A program made the position numbers and the translations under genes. Below, in pieces: positions 21,001 to 33,624 of a DNA stretch of 64,000 nt (position 1 is its first letter; each line of letters begins with the position of its first letter). Below the pieces are notes generated by a model. It was given only the letters and a program-made list of their open reading frames with translations, was not told the origin of the DNA and ran no database searches. The stretch is from Gaertneriomyces semiglobifer (lineage: Eukaryota; Chytridiomycota; Chytridiomycetes; Spizellomycetales; Spizellomycetaceae): NCBI GenBank assembly GCA_025558075.1, contig JAHLKF010000003.1, positions 806,001-870,000 of the forward strand, given 5' to 3'.

Positions 21001-24000
21001 ACTATCGGCGATGTTATATGTGCAGCCGTGAGAGTGGCGGATCTCGGCCAGCCTGCCGTGGAAATGAAAATTCTGGAGCCTTTAAAGCGATGGGCTCTGA
21101 TCAATAGCTCGACAACGGGCCCCGGAATGTCCGCCATGGACGCGGAAGAACGCGATAGAATAGTCAGGTCACCGTGGTTTGTTGACATACAGAGGTCAAC
21201 GTTGGAGACTCTGAATAAGATCTTGCAGACAAGTGGGCAACACCTGTCTGCAGGATGGCCATTGGTTGTAGAAGTCATAAGAAGCATTGTGAATAGCAGA
21301 ATCTCGCGGGCGCGGGCGCTCACTGAGATAGCTCGGCACCCGGTAGAGCAAACTCATCAGGAGTCGCTTGGACAATCAGAAAGCGCGGCCGCGCCAGCGT
21401 CGAAGGGAACCGCCTTAGTACGCGTTGCGTTTCCATGTCTGCAACTCATCTGTACCGACTTTATGTCATTGTTGAGCCCACAGGTACTGCATCAGGTTAT
21501 CGAGGCACTAGGAAGCTTTGGTTCCCAGATGGACGACCTGAACATTGGACTAACGGCCGTCGGTCTGTTGTGGTCTGTCAGCGATTTTGTGCTGACTCAA
21601 CGACAATCATTGGAAAAGGGAGATGGACAAGCTCTCGCGCAGACTACAGCAGACGACGTGTCAATAGTGGAAGGCCTACCGGAGGCACCGCTCGACAGCC
21701 CTAAAGGTGCCGATTTTGCACCCGTTCACCATATGAAGCGCTCTACGTCTGCTTGCATCGCCATGCTGAAAGATCCGTTGTCGTCACGCACAATGGATGC
21801 GCTTTGGATGCTGCTTTTGGGGCATCTGTCACGACTCTGCGCGGACTCTAGACCGGAAGTACGAAACTCAGCGAACCAGACGTTATTCAGGACCATTGGT
21901 ATGAATGGCGGAAAACTGACGATGGAAGCATGGGGTCAATGCATTTGGGACGTACTGTTCCCTTTGATGGAACGCGTGCAGAACTGCAGTGAAGCGGCTG
22001 ACGTGACTCGGCCGGTGCAGCAGGTATCGCCTGTCATGGCGGATCCCGGTACGCCAACGACGGCCGGGCAATCAAAGAGTGCAATTCAAAAGCAGTGGGA
22101 TGATACAAAGGTGATTACGCTTCAAGGAATAACGAAGTGCCTTTTGGACTTTCTACCCGTGCTGGTGAAGCTTGACGATGGTTTTGATCGATCCTGGGTT
22201 CTCTTTTTGGATTATATCAAGAATTGGTGTCTGTCTGGATCACCTGAAGTGTCCATCGCCGCAGTCAAGAGTTTGCGCGCACTGGTTCAATATCCTAAAA
22301 CCGTGGGGGACATTGGCGTTCCTGATATTGTCGCCTCGCGACTTCCGAACCTTATGCGGGTGGCGTGGGATGTCTGGATTGGTATCGGACGTGGTGTCGT
22401 AGCGAATTCAGATGAGGAGATCGCTGCTGCTGGCGCCACCGTGGCTGATGACTTAGTTACGCAACCTAGTAATAAGGACAATGAAGAACTGCAACCAACT
22501 CGGCTGTTGCACGGCCCATTCACGCAAGATACTCTAGCGACTTACATCTCTGTATTTCCCGACATTTATGACATGATCAAGCCTACTTTTCAATTATTCG
22601 AAATTCGAGGTCTACTACGGGTGCTCTCCCAATTGCTACTTTATCACACGAACATTCCTCCCGGTACAACACCTAGTAGACTTCGTGGTGATTTCATTAA
22701 TGACCTCGACACTCCCAGCCCACTTCAGAGTGCTGTATTGGAATTAATCTCTGGGGACACACTCGACAAGGATGCCATACCTGGGGCACCAGAAGTTTGC
22801 TTGGTAACTGTGGCTGGGTTCATCAGATTGCCCTTCGTGAGAAATGTGGCATTACCGCAGGTTCCTCCGCTTTCCGTTGAGAAGCCACCAGGCTTTACTT
22901 ATATGGCGCTCTCTAAAAGGAGTATGCAAGTACTAGTGGTGCTTTTCGATAAATACGCGCGAATGCGGTCCATTTACTCGTCTGGGACGTTTGAGAAGGT
23001 CATATCCGCGGTGGGATTGCCGATGCGAGCCAAGTATAACTGCCCACCTCCTGGCGTCAAGGATTCGACGCCGCTATGGCGAGCGGCGGCCAATACGTGT
23101 ATGACAATCGTGCGGCTTGGGTTAGATGCGATGACGGCGTTCATCACGGAATTACCGCAGGAGGTTTTGCGCAGTGTCTATTCCGCGCTTCTGGATACCT
23201 TCGAGGGTATTTTATTACCGAGCAGCGAGCCCCCAGCAGAACTAAGTGTAGAGGAGTTAGCAGCCGATGAAGACTTCGACATCTCTGTTTTGACCAACAT
23301 CGAGTCAGAGTTAATTCCGCACATGGGGCAACCGCATGCACCGGAACCCTTGTTGGTGAGGCTTGTCGGGATCGTCCGAGATGGGTCACGACTTTACTCT
23401 ACGGCGCAAGAGCTTGCTTCCGACGCGGCGCTTCCGCTGAGTCTGGCCGGCGTTGCTCCTGTCAGACCAGTTGCTGAACAACAAAATGTGGCTGGGTCGC
23501 TTCCTGGAGGTGGCACAACAGCTGCTTCAGTGGAAAGGGCAACAACATCCAGTTCGCTACACCGGAAATTCAACGGTGACATTATTCCCGTAACGCGGGA
23601 ACGATTTGCCACCAGTTGCCTTGGAACCCTTTTTAGGTTGTGCTCCAGCGCACTCGAAGGTAAGCATAGCTCAGATAGCGAGCAGCCCACCAACACCAGT
23701 CTCACAACTTTATAGATGATTCCAACATGCGCTTCCGAGTGGCGGAGGCAGTGGCGCCTGTTCTTGTCGAAAAATGCAAAGATGTCATTGGCCGGTACAT
23801 TGCCGACAAGCAGCTATATGGGAAGATGCCTCTGCCCAGGATAAGAAACGAGGAAATTATCCTCGTCATCAAGCACCTGGTGGATCTTCAAATTCGCCCT
23901 CGCGTTTTGGTGCGTTACCTGGGAGAGAATAAGATGCGTACGTATTCAACCTATCGTCGCTCAATTTTGTATATTACCATGTGCTGACGCCAAACTCAGA

Positions 24001-24199
24001 TCCCATACGCTCACATATCTTCGCTGGTACCGCCGCGCATCTGTTCGTTATATACCCACTGCTATGCAATCTACTAGAGGCGGTCTCTGCCAGCATCGCT
24101 GGTGGCAATGATGATCCATCAAAAGTCAACGAAAAAGTAGTTGTCACCGGAGTCAGAGCGGCGTTAAGCCGAATAGGCCAAGAGCTTGGAATCGAATAA
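18097..24199 (+). CDS. MON2: MON2 homologue (large HEAT-repeat ARF-GEF-like protein without Sec7 domain)
   Basis: Golgi/endosome peripheral protein, related to BIG/Sec7 GEFs but without a catalytic Sec7 domain; it works with Dop1 and the flippase Neo1 in endosome-to-Golgi traffic. The N-terminus ([20 protein letters not shown], then [16 protein letters not shown]) is the DCB region. Exon 4 or so has [20 protein letters not shown], and the next FAAEDIP within the HUS-like part. One huge exon (about 20000-23650) covers the middle, with [16 protein letters not shown], typical of these proteins, and the HDS-like repeats with [17 protein letters not shown]. Short last exons end in IGQELGIE at 24197-24199. 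There are about a dozen introns, all clustered in the 5' third and at the very 3' end. Total is roughly 1700 residues, as in the family. Confidence 0.93.
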
Positions 24200-24395
24200 C
24201 TGGTTGGTTCCCGGTATGGGATTCATTTTTGGGCAACGGGCGCACGGCCTTCGATGCATCAAATTGAGCGGCTGGCCAGCGTTGCTACTAATGCTGGTGA
24301 TTGGCAAGTGAAAGTGCATGTGGGCACTGACGACGAGCGTGCACATTCGGGGGTGATTTGCGAGGTTCTCAGATTGAATCCCACACTCCCCACTA

Positions 24396-24898
24396 CTATC
24401 TTTCGAAGATAACTTGCGCAATTGCATACTCTCCGTCATGTGAGATACTGATATGGCTGGCAGAACACTCGGTAGCAGCAGCGACGGATGGTGTCAGCAA
24501 TAATATGGGCTTGCCTGCATTGACCATCAGCAACTATGAACTAATGTTTTCGGCTGCAACGAATAGAGGCGCTGACCTTCTTCTTTGGTAATCGAAACGT
24601 CTGAAAACTCTAGGACATAGGTAGGATACATTGCCTTAAAAGAGGCTTCCTTAGCTGCCCAACGTGCACCAAGATAGGACACCAATCTCTTGTTCTGAAC
24701 ATCCAAATCCTTCCCTCCACTGACCAGCAGCGGCTGGTGTAGATCTACGTGGCTATTCTTGAACTCATCCACAAGTAAGCTCCTCTCAACCTTGGTGAAT
24801 ATCCTTTGCGCCAATCTTTGAGGAGATTGCCGAGTCAAAAGCCGGTAGAGACGGGGTAGATGGATTATATCGACGCCTACGCCGATGATTGGCATCAT
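24396..24898 (-). CDS. Holo-[acyl-carrier-protein] synthase, AcpS-type phosphopantetheinyl transferase
   Basis: Transfers 4'-phosphopantetheine from CoA to a serine of an acyl carrier protein; in fungi the stand-alone AcpS form serves mitochondrial ACP. Exons 24577-24898 and 24396-24514 join in frame to 146 residues. Seen: the Mg-binding start IIGVGVDIIHLPR, the catalytic helix GARWAAKEASFKAM, and in exon 2 GKPILLLTPS, then SHISISHDGEYAIAQVI, the third AcpS motif. The length fits a single AcpS domain. I see no clear mitochondrial presequence (it begins MMPIIGVG), so the location is open. It shares a 111-bp divergent promoter with ELP5. Confidence 0.93.
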
Positions 24899-25009
24899 TT
24901 AAGTTGCCAAAGGAGGTATCCGTCTTCGTTAGACCTTCTGGATAGTGCTGAGTAGCACGCGTTAGCTGCAAACAAAAAGAAACATGCCAGACAAACGAAC
25001 AAGTAGAGG
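24899..25009. promoter_or_regulatory. Shared divergent promoter AcpS / ELP5 (111 bp)
   Basis: The two start codons are 111 bp apart and point away from each other. There is no obvious TATA box; a bidirectional promoter is inferred from spacing. Confidence 0.4.
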
Positions 25010-26436
25010 ATGACAACGACATTGGAAAAAATCATCAATGGCAGGGAGCAATCATCCTTCTTGGTGGTCGAGGATAGCGTGAAGCAAGGATCTGCAAGAT
25101 TAGTGCACGAAATAGTCGAAGTCTCAGCACAGAAGGATAGCAAGTATGTGATGCTAAGTTGTTAAACACCGGAACACACATTGAGTTAGTACATCTTTTT
25201 CAGAAGGAACTTCTTACTCTGCTGCCTTGAAAGAGCACCTCGACATGCTCGAAAGCTACTTCCTGACTCAGTTGTGTAAGTCTTCAATTGCCTATTGTAT
25301 TAGATATATTGGAAATATTGATAATTGCCATTCCTAGTCCCACCATTCTCGACCTTCAACCCAGCTTCCTATTCCAGTCCGATGAGCATGGCACCGCTTC
25401 TTTTGTATTCGACGCATTCGTCACTCGTCTCAAGGATATGATATCTCAAGTACTAAGTGGTAATGATGGGTGAACTTCCTTTGTCCGCCGGCCACACTGC
25501 GTCTTACCCACTTTAACCGAGCAGCACCGAATAGCAAAATTACCGTGCTAATTGATAGCATCAATCCTATTTTGCGGTATACCGCAATTGGGCCTTTTTA
25601 TCGGTCCATGCACAAGCTTGCAGCGATGTCATCAGGTTCGTGAATACGTTTGTGAAACCAGGAAATTCTTGATTCTGACCTACGTGTGCAGATGCCATTC
25701 GCTTTATTGTCTTATATCATGGCGATGTTCCCGCTTTGGACAATGATGGGACCCAGTTACCGACACCTATTGATTCAGTACTTTCTGAGATTGCTACTAC
25801 CTACATAACAGTACGCAACGGAATAGATTTTGGTATCAGCTTTGATGGTGATGGGGTACCTGATATGTACACCTCACTACATGGTCAATGCCAAACTGGA
25901 GGTGTATGCGAAGTCCTGCATAAGAAAAAGTCAGGAAAAGTAGCGCGGGAGGTTAGTAACATGCGAAAAGCACGTTCTCCCATAAAAATGCCCGTTACTG
26001 ACAGATCCATAGGCAGTGGGATATCAAGTGGCTTCGGGGAATTCACGTCTCACCTTTGCGACTGTGGATGAATTAAGGGGCTTCGGCGAATCGGTGAAGG
26101 AGGCCGTACCAGAATCAGATAAGGTAAGAGGGTTCGCCCCTTTTGTTTACGACAACGTTAGAATCCTCAACCGAATATAGCAGCAAGAACCCGATCCTAC
26201 GGCCCATCTATCATTCAACCTACGCCTCACTGATCAACAAAAGGCAGCCCGCTCAGAGGTTGCCTTGCCGTATATGCAAGCTCAAGTGGAAGCGCCTTCA
26301 TCAAGCACAATTTACTATGAGCCCGATGATGACGATTTTGATGAAGAGGTAAGTCACCGTTGAGTGGACATAACGTTTTGTGTGCTTCGTTATCAACGCT
26401 TGCTTCAAGGATCCCGATGACGATCTGGACATCTGA
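25010..26436 (+). CDS. ELP5: Elongator complex protein 5
   Basis: RecA-fold subunit of the Elp4-Elp5-Elp6 ring; Elongator modifies wobble uridine in tRNA. About eight exons (first three 25010-25143, 25204-25275 and 25338 onward). The start reads MTTTLEKIINGREQSSFLVV then EDSVKQGSARLVHEIV, the usual Elp5 opening. Later APNSKITVLIDSINPILRY and RFIVLYHGDVPALDN carry the central strands, and CEVLHKKKSGKVARE the basic hairpin typical of Elp5. The C-terminus is the conserved Elp5 end, LPYMQAQ, IYYEPDDDD, FDEEDPDDDLDI. It lacks Walker motifs, as expected. The intron around 25810-25895 is uncertain because the frame stays open through it. It is convergent with DOM34. Confidence 0.9.
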
Positions 26437-26524
26437 CTATAGACTATCCCTGCGCACAACAGGGAATGAGCGCACTGCTAGCCTTTAATATATTAGTACC
26501 TACATATGCTCCTAGGCTATACTC

Positions 26525-27904
26525 TTAATCTCTACGCCCGTCTTGCTGAGCTATGCCTTTTGCCTTCTCCATTTTCGCTTCTTCCTCTGCAATTTCTTCG
26601 ATATCCGGTAGTGGAAAATGTAAAATTGCGGCAACCCCTGTTAGCTGATTGAGTTGCTCCCCACTTGTATGCATGGATGAAAAAACGTATGCACTGCCTC
26701 CAGTGCTCCGCACACTCTCAACTAAAGCAATGTATCGCCGTCTCGTGGGAATATCCACATTCCGAAACAATTGATCTGAGACCATCAAACATTCTACGGC
26801 GCCTCGCTCTGCTGCTAGCGATACATGATTCATTCCATAAAAGGCACGGTCCGGGTCATTCCCTAGCATTTGATAAAATCGTTCCAGGTTTTTCGTTTCC
26901 TGAGAATATTTCGTATCAGAGAGTTGGGACTGGACGTTAGGCTGTTGGAGCACCTCAGCTAGCGCGTGCTTTTGGCCGGAAGAGCAATGGACCATGAGTA
27001 ACTTTGACCGGTTGTTGAGGACAACCTTGTTATCAGTGCGAACGGCTTGATCAAAGATGAATTTGTACAATGAATCCTGTCTGACAGTTCGCAAGCCAGT
27101 CGCGAAGTAAACTTTTTACATTACAAAGACATACCTTTACAAACCCAGGGCTTGCCAGGATTAACACTTTGACAATGTCAAAATTTACATGTCGTAAGAT
27201 TGCTTGATATATCTGATCAAAGAACCGTTGCAGCCCCTTATCGTGATTGGTTGTTGACCCTTTGCGTTTCCTCGGGATATTCGACTCAATGCGCTGTCGA
27301 ATGATGGTCATACTTTCCGTTATGAGGCACAGATTCGCCAACCCTTCTTCAAGGACAACCGCGGCAATCTCAGCCCGATTTGCAACATTGCACGCCTCTT
27401 CAATTCGTTCAAGAGAAATAAAGTCCCACTCTAGTTTTGTGAGCGAGAACTTCCGATTTAGTTCTAAATCAATGGTGTGGTATGCCCCCATCTGTTCATT
27501 ATCATTGAAAGGTTATCAGAATAAGACTGAGGTTCCAAAAGGCCGAATGATGCATACCTTTACAAACTTGTTCTCCTCTACATTGCGACCAGCAACCCGC
27601 AGCATACATGCTTGTGTGTCAAACTCTACATCTTCCACTTTGATGGTTAGGACAGTGCGCACGGTATTCTTATCCGTGCTTCCGGTAGCCGTTTCTGATA
27701 CCACTCGTCTTAGAAGACAGATACTTTCAACAAAAGAGAAGGGTGACGTTTGGAGGAGGTTGTGGCTTACCGGATTGTGGTGCTTTTTAGAACATCGTCC
27801 TTGGCGATCAAATTGTAGGCGTGCCACATATCTTCCGCTTCCTCAGGAAGGAGCGTGATCGTACCGGACTTATCCTTCTCGAGATGCTTGCTAATCAACT
27901 TCAT
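26525..27904 (-). CDS. DOM34: Dom34 / Pelota, ribosome rescue factor
   Basis: eRF1-like protein that, with Hbs1, recognises stalled ribosomes with an empty A site and triggers subunit splitting in no-go and non-stop decay. It starts [20 protein letters not shown], the usual Pelota opening. The Sm-like N domain spans the first two exons ([33 protein letters not shown]). The central domain follows ([15 protein letters not shown]; the GGQ motif of eRF1 is absent, as in Pelota). The C-terminal domain has [20 protein letters not shown] and [20 protein letters not shown]. Four or five exons; the stop is at 26525-26527. It is convergent with ELP5, 88 bp between stops. Confidence 0.96.
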
Positions 27905-28183
27905 GGTTTACAATATGATGTTTGATGGTTTCGGTGAAAGGACTTGTAGCTGTGGTTTGTGATGTGGTTCTGAGAGGCACGCGATTTCGTCAAAGTTCAG
28001 ATCTCGGTCAAAAAATGGAATGTAAAGATCGCTTTCTCATATACTCAATATATCAACCCATTATGCGAAACGGCTGGTAGCAGATAAATAGATGGCACAC
28101 ATACAACGCTACATACATCTTACAGCTACCCAAGCATCCGTGCGAATAACACAGACGCCGAACACTCTCTAAATATGCACAAC

Positions 28184-29827
28184 CTAAGCAGCAGCAGGTG
28201 GTTGTTCACCTGGCGGGGCAGGCATCCCTGCTCCATTCATGTAATCCCAGAACTTCAATCCCTTGTTCTTATTCTCCTCCATTTGCTTCTTGATGAAGGC
28301 CTCCTGTTGGGCTTGGATCTCGTCCATTTGCTTCTTCATGGCTTCCGCGTCTTTGATGGCAAGGGCACGTTCTTCTCTTGCAATCGCCTCAATCTGATCA
28401 ATCACGTTGAGTGGTTTTGGTTGTTGTTGCACACCCCCACCCAAAAGCGAGGAGAGCCATGATTTCGCAACCGGCTTAGTTTGTGCCTCGTGCTCCTGTT
28501 CACGTTTGTTAAACTCTTCTCGCGCACGCTGCTTGTAGGTTTCCCAAGCTGCGGCCGGATCATGAGGATTAATTGTGTTCACAATTTGGAGCACAGGACG
28601 AACATCCTCAATGCCGTACATGGTCATGAAGACATAAAGCTCTGATAAGTGAGATTAGCTATCGGCCTCATAGGTCAAAAAACCAAAGAAAAATGACAAG
28701 GTACCTTCAAGGAAAGTTTCCATTTTTCGTAGCTCGCGATCACCCCTTTCTCCTTTCCAAGGCTTTAGTTGGACGCCGTTCTCTGGCTGTAGTTTGTATG
28801 ATTCGGGATTAACATCCATAACGATGACCTTGCTCAAGTCACGGTTCAGTTGGCTCAGATCTTTGACGTAAACACCATCAATGAGCTTAGTGTGATCACG
28901 GTACAAACGATACATGGCGTAGAAGAAGTGCGGGTCAAGTGCCTGGCAAACGGGTTCGGCCAAGTATCCGGGAGAGTTAGTGAAGATTACAACCTCGTAG
29001 TACCGGCCCAAGTTGGTCAAGAACTGTTTCACACCAGGGCGTGTGGCAATCCGCCATCCTTCTGATTTATCCCATTCCAAGTGTGACAAGGCATCATTGA
29101 GCTCGACGCACAGAGTCAAAGCACGTTGATATGGAGCAGGAAGAGGGTCCGGTAAGAGCTTCTCAAGGGTAGGACTATTTATGGTAGTCCGCATCTTCTT
29201 CAGGTTTTCCCAGGCTCTTTTATGGTGATTCTTGAAGAAGGGCTCATCAGCGTCCAGTTGTTGTGTTTCATCTGGCATGCCCAGATAGATAAAACCCCCT
29301 GTCACCATCAACAGCAGAGAGCCTAACATTATTCTTCCGCTCCTGGCCATTTGTTTTCTCTCCTCTTCTTCGGCGGCCTCCTTCCATTTTCGAAGCCTTT
29401 CAGCCTCTGCTGGATCCATGCCCTCATCACCAGCAGCCTGCGATCCGCCAGCTTGTCCTGCCGATCCCGCCGCTGCTTCTGCTTCCCGGCGCTTTTGAGC
29501 TGCAAGCGCCTGCGCCAGTAGATCCATTCCTTGCGCATCTTCCGGCTCTTGCTCGAGCGTCTCCTGCTTCTTCTTTTGTGGCTGCTCGCTTGAAGTGTCC
29601 TTCGGATCTTCTTTGTGATTCATCCCAGGCTGCTCCGATCTATTCGGCGTTCCGGCCTCGGGCTTCTTTATTCTGATCCCAGCTTTGGGCATATACATGA
29701 ATGGCGTCTGTGCCATTCGGGCCACAGGCGACGAAGTGACGGAAGGACATAGCTTGGAGAAGCTCGCGGACCGAGATGCAAATGTTGCCGTATTATACAG
29801 CGCTCGGCTGGCTATCCGAAATGCCAT
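28184..29827 (-). CDS. TIM50: Mitochondrial import receptor subunit Tim50
   Basis: Inner-membrane receptor of the TIM23 translocase that takes presequence proteins from the TOM complex. Two exons (about 28695-29827 and 28184-28640). In order: an Arg/Ser-rich presequence, a long Gln/Glu/Ala-rich segment, a single membrane helix near residues 165-182 (IMLGSLLLMVTGGFIYLG), then the FCP1-like HAD domain in the intermembrane space with TRPGVKQFLTNL, YYEVVIFTNSPGYLAEPV, YRDHTKLIDGVYVKDLS and LQPENGVQLKPWKG. The HAD nucleophile motif is degenerate (CVELNDALSHLEW), as in other Tim50 proteins, so it is a binding and not a phosphatase domain. The C-terminus is Gln/Glu-rich, ending in PPGEQPPAAA. Confidence 0.96.
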
Positions 29828-30052
29828 TTTCAGCCACCACTATCTCGGTTTGCGAGTAGCGGGATATGGATTAGATCTAGAACTGGCTGTCAGCTCGTAT
29901 ACGGGATTGCACGGACGAACACTTGTCAAAAGCTAAAAAATTATATCACCGCAGTCGTCAACGACACCGCGTCCGCCGTTCGCAAAAAAGTTCAAGGCAG
30001 CGTTAAACGAAAGGCCCGACACCAGTTGGATTAATATAGCGCATCGGCAAGG
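29828..30052. promoter_or_regulatory. Shared divergent promoter TIM50 / UBC8
   Basis: 225 bp lie between two divergent start codons, with an A-rich patch near 29930-29945. No repeat or RNA gene is seen. Confidence 0.35.
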
Positions 30053-30830
30053 ATGTCTTCCCCGAGGAGACGGATAGAGACGGATGTCATGAAGCTGTGA
30101 GCCACTTTTTGTCCTGCTGCCTTTGCAGTTTGGGGGCTCATGACTGACTGACTGACGGGGACATGTTACCATTTTCTCTTTCAAACAGCTTAATGAGTGA
30201 TTACGAGGTCACTCTTGTAAATGACAATATGCAGGAGTTCTATGTCCGCTTTCATGGACCAAAGGATACGCCATTTGCCGGTGGAGTGTGGAAGATTCAC
30301 GTTGAGTTGCCCGACCAATACCCGTACAAATCGCCTTCCATCGGTTTCATGAACAAAATCTTCCACCCAAACATTGATGAACTGTGGGTGAAAATGAGGC
30401 TATTCATTGTCTCTTGCTCATCTGTAATAAATTATCAAATCCTCTCTCGTCTGCAGGTCAGGCTCTGTTTGCCTGGATGTCATTAATCAGACGTGGTCGC
30501 CCATGTTCGACATGCTAAATATCTTTGAGGTTTTCGTCCCGCAGCTATTGCGGTATCCGAACCCTACTGATCCTCTCAATGGGGAAGCGGCCGCGTTACT
30601 TATGAGAGAACCGTCATCGTATGAAGCAAAAGTAAAGGGTACTGTATGCGTACCAGTTTTCTTCTGCTTGTGGAAAAAATGCCATTCTGATTAAGGTTTT
30701 CATAGAACATGTCGCACGGTATGCCACAAAGGAAGCCGCCGATGCTGCCACGGATGAGAGCGGGTCTGAAGATGACATGAGCTCAGTTGGTTCGTTTTCC
30801 GATGAGGACGCGCCAGGTCTGGAGCTTTAA
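30053..30830 (+). CDS. UBC8: Ubiquitin-conjugating enzyme E2 of the Ubc8 / UBE2H type
   Basis: E2 enzyme; in yeast Ubc8 works with the GID E3 ligase in glucose-induced degradation of gluconeogenic enzymes. Exons: 30053-30096, 30189-30383, 30457 to about 30640, and a last exon of about 120 bp ending at 30830. Seen: [60 protein letters not shown], and the active-site stretch [17 protein letters not shown], where Cys is the catalytic residue. The acidic tail ([17 protein letters not shown]) is characteristic of Ubc8. Intron 1 holds a small (TGAC)4 microsatellite at 30141-30156. It is divergent from TIM50. Confidence 0.96.
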
Positions 30831-31095
30831 AAGGAATCGGTTGTGTGAAGCCTCAACATTCTGGATGGGGGCTTGAGGCTGGATACCGGAGAGGTTCAGT
30901 AACAGAATCTACCCTCTCTTAAAGTTTTGAAGCATGAGTCTTATACCACGGCTAGGTACAGGTGCTGCATGTTGACTCCGACAAAGGTTTTCGATGTTTA
31001 CGTTAGAAACCAGTACGCGCGGCTTGGTCCAGTTGGTGCCTACTACCTACTCTGTCTATCTAAACTATTTAAGAAATGGCGCTAGTTTGTTAACC

Positions 31096-32399
31096 TTATC
31101 TGCCTTTGTACACTGGTTCACGCTTCTCTTTAAAGGCACGCAGACCTGGTCACCGGCCAGTGAGTTGAGCGAGACATAAGAAACAAAAGCAGCAACTTTT
31201 GCATACCTTCCAACCTATCTTCAGTGGGGATGACTTGCGCGTAACATGTTTGCTCAAAAGCGAGACCAGACGCCCTTGTATTGTCCACAGGTTAGAGCGT
31301 GGACATAGGTGGATAACAAAAAAAACTCACATGTCCAGCTGAGCTCCGCGATCAATAGCCAGTTTTGCCATCCGAATGGCAACCGGGCCCTTGTTCATTA
31401 TCTGCCGCGCAACCTCCAAAGCTTTGTCATATCCAGAACCATCCACCGCGTAATTAACGAGGCCAACATCGGCCGCCTCCTTGTTGTCCAAAACACGGGC
31501 GGTCAATATCAACTCTTTGGCTTTTGGAATACCGATGAGGCGAGGGAGACGTTGAGTGCCACCAGCGCTAAAGTCAGGCGGGTAAGAATAGTATTATCGT
31601 GCTAATCCGAGCAGGCGCCTTACCCAGGAATAATTGCTAGTTTGGTTTCTGGCAAGCCCAGTTTGGCGCCTGAACCAGCAACTCTAAGATCAGTTGCCAA
31701 TGCAACCTCCAAACCACCGCCGAGGGCAGCTCCGTCAATGACACTTATGGTAGGCATCGGCAAAGACTGTTGAAATGATTTCGGTTTACAGGGTTGTTAG
31801 AGGGTTGCTTTCCATACGGCGCATACGCCAGTCATTGTTGCTTACCTCAAGATTACCAAAAGCTGTCCTAAGGCCATGAACAAACTCCGCAACCTCTGTT
31901 TGGTTCATGGTCGCCCGCTCTTTGAGGTCTGCGCCTGCACAAAAGACCTTTGGGACGAGAGATCGCACGAGCACGACCCGGGTCTGCCTGTTCGACACAC
32001 GTCCAATAGTTAGGTCAACCTGATTACTCCAGCTGAGTACTTGCTTTAAAGGAATGATCCGCTTACTCATCAAATCGTAACTCTTCCAAAGCATTGCGGA
32101 ACTGCGACATAAATGTCCGACCCAAGGCATTTTTGGCGGCCGGACGGTTGAAGTTTAGAATAGTGATGCCTGCATATTATCCCTGTCAGTTCCATGCCAG
32201 TAAAACACGCAGTAGACAATGACAGTGCTGGCTGTTGCTCACCTTGGTCACTATTACCCAAGTGCTCAATGTAGCATTCCGCGGAAGCTGTAGCTGTACT
32301 CAGAGAGCGTGCAAACAGGGCGCGCGGCCCAGCAACGGGCGCTACCTTTGGTACATTGTACCAGGAAGCCGAACGAACAAACACCGCTGCTACTCTCAT
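31096..32399 (-). CDS. AUH: Enoyl-CoA hydratase family, AUH-type (methylglutaconyl-CoA hydratase-like), mitochondrial
   Basis: Crotonase-fold enzyme; AUH hydrates 3-methylglutaconyl-CoA in leucine breakdown. The start at 32399 gives an Arg/Ser/Ala-rich presequence ([19 protein letters not shown]). Following exons have [17 protein letters not shown], the oxyanion-hole block [13 protein letters not shown], and [43 protein letters not shown] and [19 protein letters not shown]. The last two small exons read [19 protein letters not shown] and [15 protein letters not shown], ending at 31096-31098. That tail is the AUH tail. About eight exons. The exact substrate is inferred from similarity over the whole length. 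Confidence 0.9.
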
Positions 32400-33038
32400 C
32401 TTTGTACTGTTCGGGGTTTTCACGTTTGGGCAGTGCGCATGTGTTGAGATCCTCTGCGATTCCTTATCCTCGCGCGCGACGTCCAATTTCGGCTTACCTG
32501 ATGCAACATGACTGTGCCATCCATAGGATGGCCGTTTTGGGGAGCAACCGGCGACGGAGAGTCCAATCTGTGAAAGTTACCCAGCATGTTCTTTTCATTG
32601 CAGCATTTTACCTGGTATCTTCTTGAAGAAGCGTGGGACCGATGCATTCGAAAGCAGTTACCGTGCTGAGTTTGACGAGTGGAAAAATGAACGAGGTGAA
32701 GATGAAGACGGATGATGGTAGCCCGTTGTGAGAACGCACAGCGGCACTTGAATTGGCACCATCGTCAAGATTCTTGTTCTGTGCTTCATTTAACTCAGAA
32801 GGTTGTTCTCCACATCTGAGAATAGCCATCCTTTGAAGGAACGACATGTCCGTTGCACTGTCAACCTCGCGTACAAATCGTTATTGATATGCACAACTAT
32901 TTATTAATAACAGCGGTCGGTTATTTTCCGACGACAACGATTTGGATTTGCGAAATCACAAACGGACGGACGGTTCGACATACGGAAGTACTTCTATACC
33001 TGCATAAGGAGAAGCAGCGACGAAGAGAGACATTAGAG
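32400..33038. other. Intergenic between AUH and mL59, with a doubtful small frame
   Basis: The 639 bp must hold both promoters. A minus-strand open frame starts at 32847 and is listed separately as a candidate. Nothing else stands out. Confidence 0.4.
32420..32847 (-). other. Candidate small two-exon gene, unknown
   Basis: A minus-strand ATG at 32847 opens about 60 codons (MSFLQRMAILRCGEQPSELN to FTSFIFPLVKL), then a GTAACT donor, a possible CTTTCACAG acceptor near 32575, and a second open stretch with SPSPVAPQNGHPMDGTVMLHQ. No family is recognised and the join is not proven. If real it would sit within 30 bp of the AUH start. Confidence 0.2.
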
Positions 33039-33522
33039 ATGAAGATCGGCGCCAAGTTCCCGTCGCGGATGCCCACTAACTGGGTACTCAAGCAAATCGC
33101 CTTCCCACCCCCACAGTCAGCGTTTCTGCCGTCCACATCGGTTGACGGATCAGTTCGTCCCCCTCGGTTCTCTCCGCGTGATCAGGACAGGATACGCAAA
33201 GCATGTAGAATGGCTGACTTGGATCCGACTGCCGTAGTTGGCCTTCCGGACGTCGCAGATCGTATGGGTACTGCGAAGACGGCCGCAATTGCCAAACCTG
33301 CCGTCCGCCTACAACCAAAGGGATCCAAAAAAGAACTGGATAGATATAATAGGGAGAAGAAGATTGCAGAGAACATGTCAAAGATGCCAGAGCGAATTGC
33401 CGCATGGAAAGAGGTAAGCTTTTCTAGCATTGAGGCCTTCTGTAACAATTGTCCTTACACCCTTTACCTCGCAGGAACGCCGGAAGGCAAAGGAAGCAGC
33501 GAAACCCGAGATGCCTTTCTAG
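33039..33522 (+). CDS. MRPL25: Mitochondrial large-subunit ribosomal protein mL59 (Mrpl25 family)
   Basis: Fungal mitoribosome protein. Exons 33039-33413 and 33475-33522 give 140 residues, very rich in Lys and Arg. The family motif is the region around KGSKKELDRYNREKKIAEN followed by MSKMPERIAAWKEERRKAKE, near the C-terminus. The upstream frame is open to 32853 but the leader before MKIGAKFPSRMPTNWVLKQ looks non-coding. The assignment depends mostly on the C-terminal helix pattern. The next gene (APC1) is convergent. Confidence 0.72.
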
Positions 33523-33624
33523 AGCGATCAACTAGCGGCACTATTAACCCATACCATTGCTCAGCCTGGTAACTACTTTTATTTATGTACATAGCCATCA
33601 ATTTAAATATTCGGGACAGGGTAT

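Noticed and set aside
32853..33038. Longer mL59 start at the left end of the open frame
   Set aside because: The sequence before the ATG at 33039 reads as non-coding leader and lacks a mitochondrial presequence pattern.
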